14,097 nucleotides of DNA, taken from positions 1 to 14,097 of the forward strand of contig LJUI01000059.1 of the NCBI GenBank assembly GCA_001303705.1, given 5' to 3'. A program made the position numbers and the translations under genes. Numbering within the stretch: position 1 is the first letter of the stretch; every line of letters begins with the position of its first letter. The notes beneath the pieces were generated by a model. The model did no database searches. It worked only from the letters and a program-made list of their open reading frames with translations, and had not been told where the DNA came from. Origin of the DNA: a candidate division TA06 bacterium SM23_40. Lineage in GTDB: Bacteria > LJUI01 > SM1-40. Below, piece after piece: positions 12,232-14,097 of the stretch.

Positions 12232-13995
12232 ATGGGCAAGCGGACAATTCTGCTGAGTACAACTCTGGTTCTTGGATTGGGCGTAGGCGTCTCGGCGACA
12301 GTTCTTCACGTGCCCAGTGAGTATCCCACAATCCAGGCGGGGATCGATGTAGCGGTCGACGGGGATACCGTACTGGTCGCCGACGGCACGTACACCGGTG
12401 ACGGGAACCGCGACCTCGACTTGGGCGGCAAGGCCATTGTCGTCATGTCCGAGAACGGGCCGCAGGTCACGACCATCGTGTGCGAGGGAAGCGTGCAGGA
12501 CCCCCATCGCGGGTTCCACTTCCACAGCGGCGAGGACTCCGCCTCAGTAGTCAAGGGGTTTACGATCAGGGACGGGTGCGCGCACGGTGTCTGGCCGGAC
12601 TACAACGGTGGTGGTATCTTGTGCAATGTCGCTTCACCCACCATCGAAGGCAACAGGATTACGGGGAATGTAGGAGGCGTGGGCGGTGGGATTTCCTGCC
12701 TGTCGTCCTCGGCGATCATCGTTGACAACGCGATCACGGAGAACTCGGGCTGCGGGATCACATGCTTCCTCAGTTCTCCGATCATCGAAGGCAACACGAT
12801 CGCGGCTAATACGGGCGGTGGCGGCGCCGGGATCCGATGTGAGAACAATTCCTCGCCTACAATCGAGGGCAATACGATCACGGAAAACGAGGCCGGCAAG
12901 GGCGGCGGGATCGGCTGCTGGGAAGACTCCTCGCCGACGATCGCACGCAACGTTATCGCTGGGAACACGACTTCCTCCGGTGGCGGCGCCGGAATCTATC
13001 TCCATGAGAACTGTTCTCCCGGCATCCAGGAGAATACGATCACCGGGAACGTGGCCATGGAGGACGAGAGCGTCGGCGGCGGCATCTGCGGCTGGGTCGA
13101 TTCTTCCCCGACGATCGAGGGCAACACAATCACGGGAAACGCGGCAGGCATGGGCGGCGGGATGGGTTTCGTCGACTTCGGGTCGCCGCTCATCAAGGGC
13201 AACTCAATAGCGGCGAACACGGCAAGCCTGGCTGGCGGCGGGATCTATTGCGGGTGGGACACCTCTCCGACCGTCACCGGGAATACATTCACGGGAAATG
13301 CGTCCGTCTATGGTGGAGGGATGGCGTGCTTCGATAACTCGTACCCCACGGTTATCAATACTATTCTGTGGGGCGACAGTGCTGGGATCGGCGGGGAGAT
13401 ATTTGCGGATGACACGAGTTGGGTGGTGGTCACGTACACCGATGTCGAGGGCGGCTGGCCGGGGGAGGGCAACATAGATACCGATCCGTGGTTCGTCCAG
13501 CAGAGCTGGGGCGACTACCGTCTGCTCTGGCCATCTGCGTGCATCGACTCCGGGCATCCTGATTCTCTCGACCCTGATGGCACGCGGAGTGATATGGGGG
13601 CGCACTTCCTGGATCAGTCGAAACCTCTCGTCATCTATGTGTCCCCGCAGGGACGGACGATAGCTCGCGGACAGATAGGCAGTCTGCTGTACACGATCAT
13701 CAACTGCCACGAGGAACCCGAACCCTGTTGGTGGATCGCAAGGCTCATACGGCCCGGCGGCCAGCCCTGGCCAGGGAACCCGCTGGAGGGGCCCCTCTAT
13801 CTCGTCGTGAAGCAGAACGCTTACTATCAGGCGTACCGGTCGTATACCGTACCTCTCCAATGCCCGCTCGGAACGTGGAGTTTTTCGACCAAACTGGGTC
13901 TGCCGGGGAACCTGTACGATGAGGACGGGTTCCAGTTCACGGTGGTGGAGTCGCGGGGAACTCTATCCGGCGGAGCCGGTGTTCGGGGATTGTAG
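12232..13995 (+). CDS. secreted right-handed beta-helix protein with ten helical turns
   Basis: 587 residues from ATG 12232, with AGGAGG (12218-12223) at 8-base spacing. The signal peptide (MGKRTILLSTTLVLGL...) likely ends GVSA before TVLHVP. After the shared SEYPTIQAG start there are about ten turns (roughly 126-388) with the consensus GGGIxC...SSPTIEGNTITGN, the most regular in the array and visible as 70-80 base DNA repeats. Then come NIDTDPWFV, ACIDSGHPD (near 435), DMGAHFLDQ and a C-terminal domain with NPLEGPLYLV, GLPGNLYD and FQFTVVE. Where relatives stop after VVEP, this protein reads VVES and continues 13 residues (RGTLSGGAGVRGL), apparently by loss of the ancestral stop. Probably exported; ligand unknown. 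Confidence 0.95.
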   Translation: MGKRTILLSTTLVLGLGVGVSATVLHVPSEYPTIQAGIDVAVDGDTVLVADGTYTGDGNRDLDLGGKAIVVMSENGPQVTTIVCEGSVQDPHRGFHFHSGEDSASVVKGFTIRDGCAHGVWPDYNGGGILCNVASPTIEGNRITGNVGGVGGGISCLSSSAIIVDNAITENSGCGITCFLSSPIIEGNTIAANTGGGGAGIRCENNSSPTIEGNTITENEAGKGGGIGCWEDSSPTIARNVIAGNTTSSGGGAGIYLHENCSPGIQENTITGNVAMEDESVGGGICGWVDSSPTIEGNTITGNAAGMGGGMGFVDFGSPLIKGNSIAANTASLAGGGIYCGWDTSPTVTGNTFTGNASVYGGGMACFDNSYPTVINTILWGDSAGIGGEIFADDTSWVVVTYTDVEGGWPGEGNIDTDPWFVQQSWGDYRLLWPSACIDSGHPDSLDPDGTRSDMGAHFLDQSKPLVIYVSPQGRTIARGQIGSLLYTIINCHEEPEPCWWIARLIRPGGQPWPGNPLEGPLYLVVKQNAYYQAYRSYTVPLQCPLGTWSFSTKLGLPGNLYDEDGFQFTVVESRGTLSGGAGVRGL

Positions 13996-14097
13996 GTGAG
14001 GGGGGTCGCTGCGGGCAGCCCCGCATCCGAACTCCCCGGGTCCGGCCCCGGTACCCACATTGATCTTGGCCGGAATACATCGAATCTAACGATATAG
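13996..14097. other. 3' edge of window, no gene seen
   Basis: TGCGGG (14010-14015) and CCCGCA (14020-14025) form a small perfect hairpin after the last gene, without a T-tract. Nothing else is recognisable before the window ends. Confidence 0.35.

Noticed and set aside
12600-13400. CRISPR-like regular repeats
   Set aside because: The periodic similarity of about 70-80 bases is in frame and encodes beta-helix turns; there are no unique spacers between exact repeats.

Overview
The window is GC-rich bacterial DNA with sigma70-type promoters, Shine-Dalgarno sites, signal peptides and lipoprotein signals. Its main content is a tandem family of secreted right-handed beta-helix proteins (PbH1/DUF1565-like repeats plus a conserved C-terminal domain). 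Proteins with this layout are common in uncultured FCB-group lineages (Eisenbacteria-like, Latescibacteria-like and similar), but nothing here fixes the phylum. No rRNA, tRNA, CRISPR array or recognisable transposase gene was seen.

Layout. 1-182 is the 3' end of a beta-helix paralogue. 297-1273 holds two minus-strand genes: a clear methylglyoxal synthase (mgsA) and a small CxxC/CxxC protein. 1274-2701 is gene-poor and contains a C-terminal scrap of another paralogue, terminators and a possibly broken short gene. 2702-3175 encodes a protein with a double zinc ribbon. 3309-3544 is a module made of a hairpin, a promoter, a structured RNA of about 150 nt and a terminator. It precedes a membrane-anchored propeller-like protein (3581-4513), which is followed directly by another scrap of a beta-helix C-terminus. 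A small lipoprotein gene follows (4699-5238). 5239-5840 is a dense repeat region ending in a second copy of the same RNA module (5579-5816), here upstream of the largest intact beta-helix gene (5841-7814). Three more intact beta-helix genes follow (8764-10293, 10715-11905, 12232-13995). The first two share a different structured leader: TTGACA-N17-TAGGCT, then a conserved nested hairpin about 223 nt downstream.

How it fits together. The intact paralogues share the signal peptide, the start of the mature protein and the C-terminal module. They differ mainly in the number of helical turns (about 5, 7, 3 and 10) and in one C-terminal fusion. With the isolated tail fragments, this looks like an expanding and decaying array of surface or secreted proteins whose bodies are remodelled between conserved ends. 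The most unusual signals are the two families of duplicated 5' RNA elements. The first begins and ends sharply at a hairpin and a U-tract terminator and sits upstream of two unrelated exported proteins, as expected of a small-RNA gene or an attenuating leader. I do not recognise it as a known RNA family.
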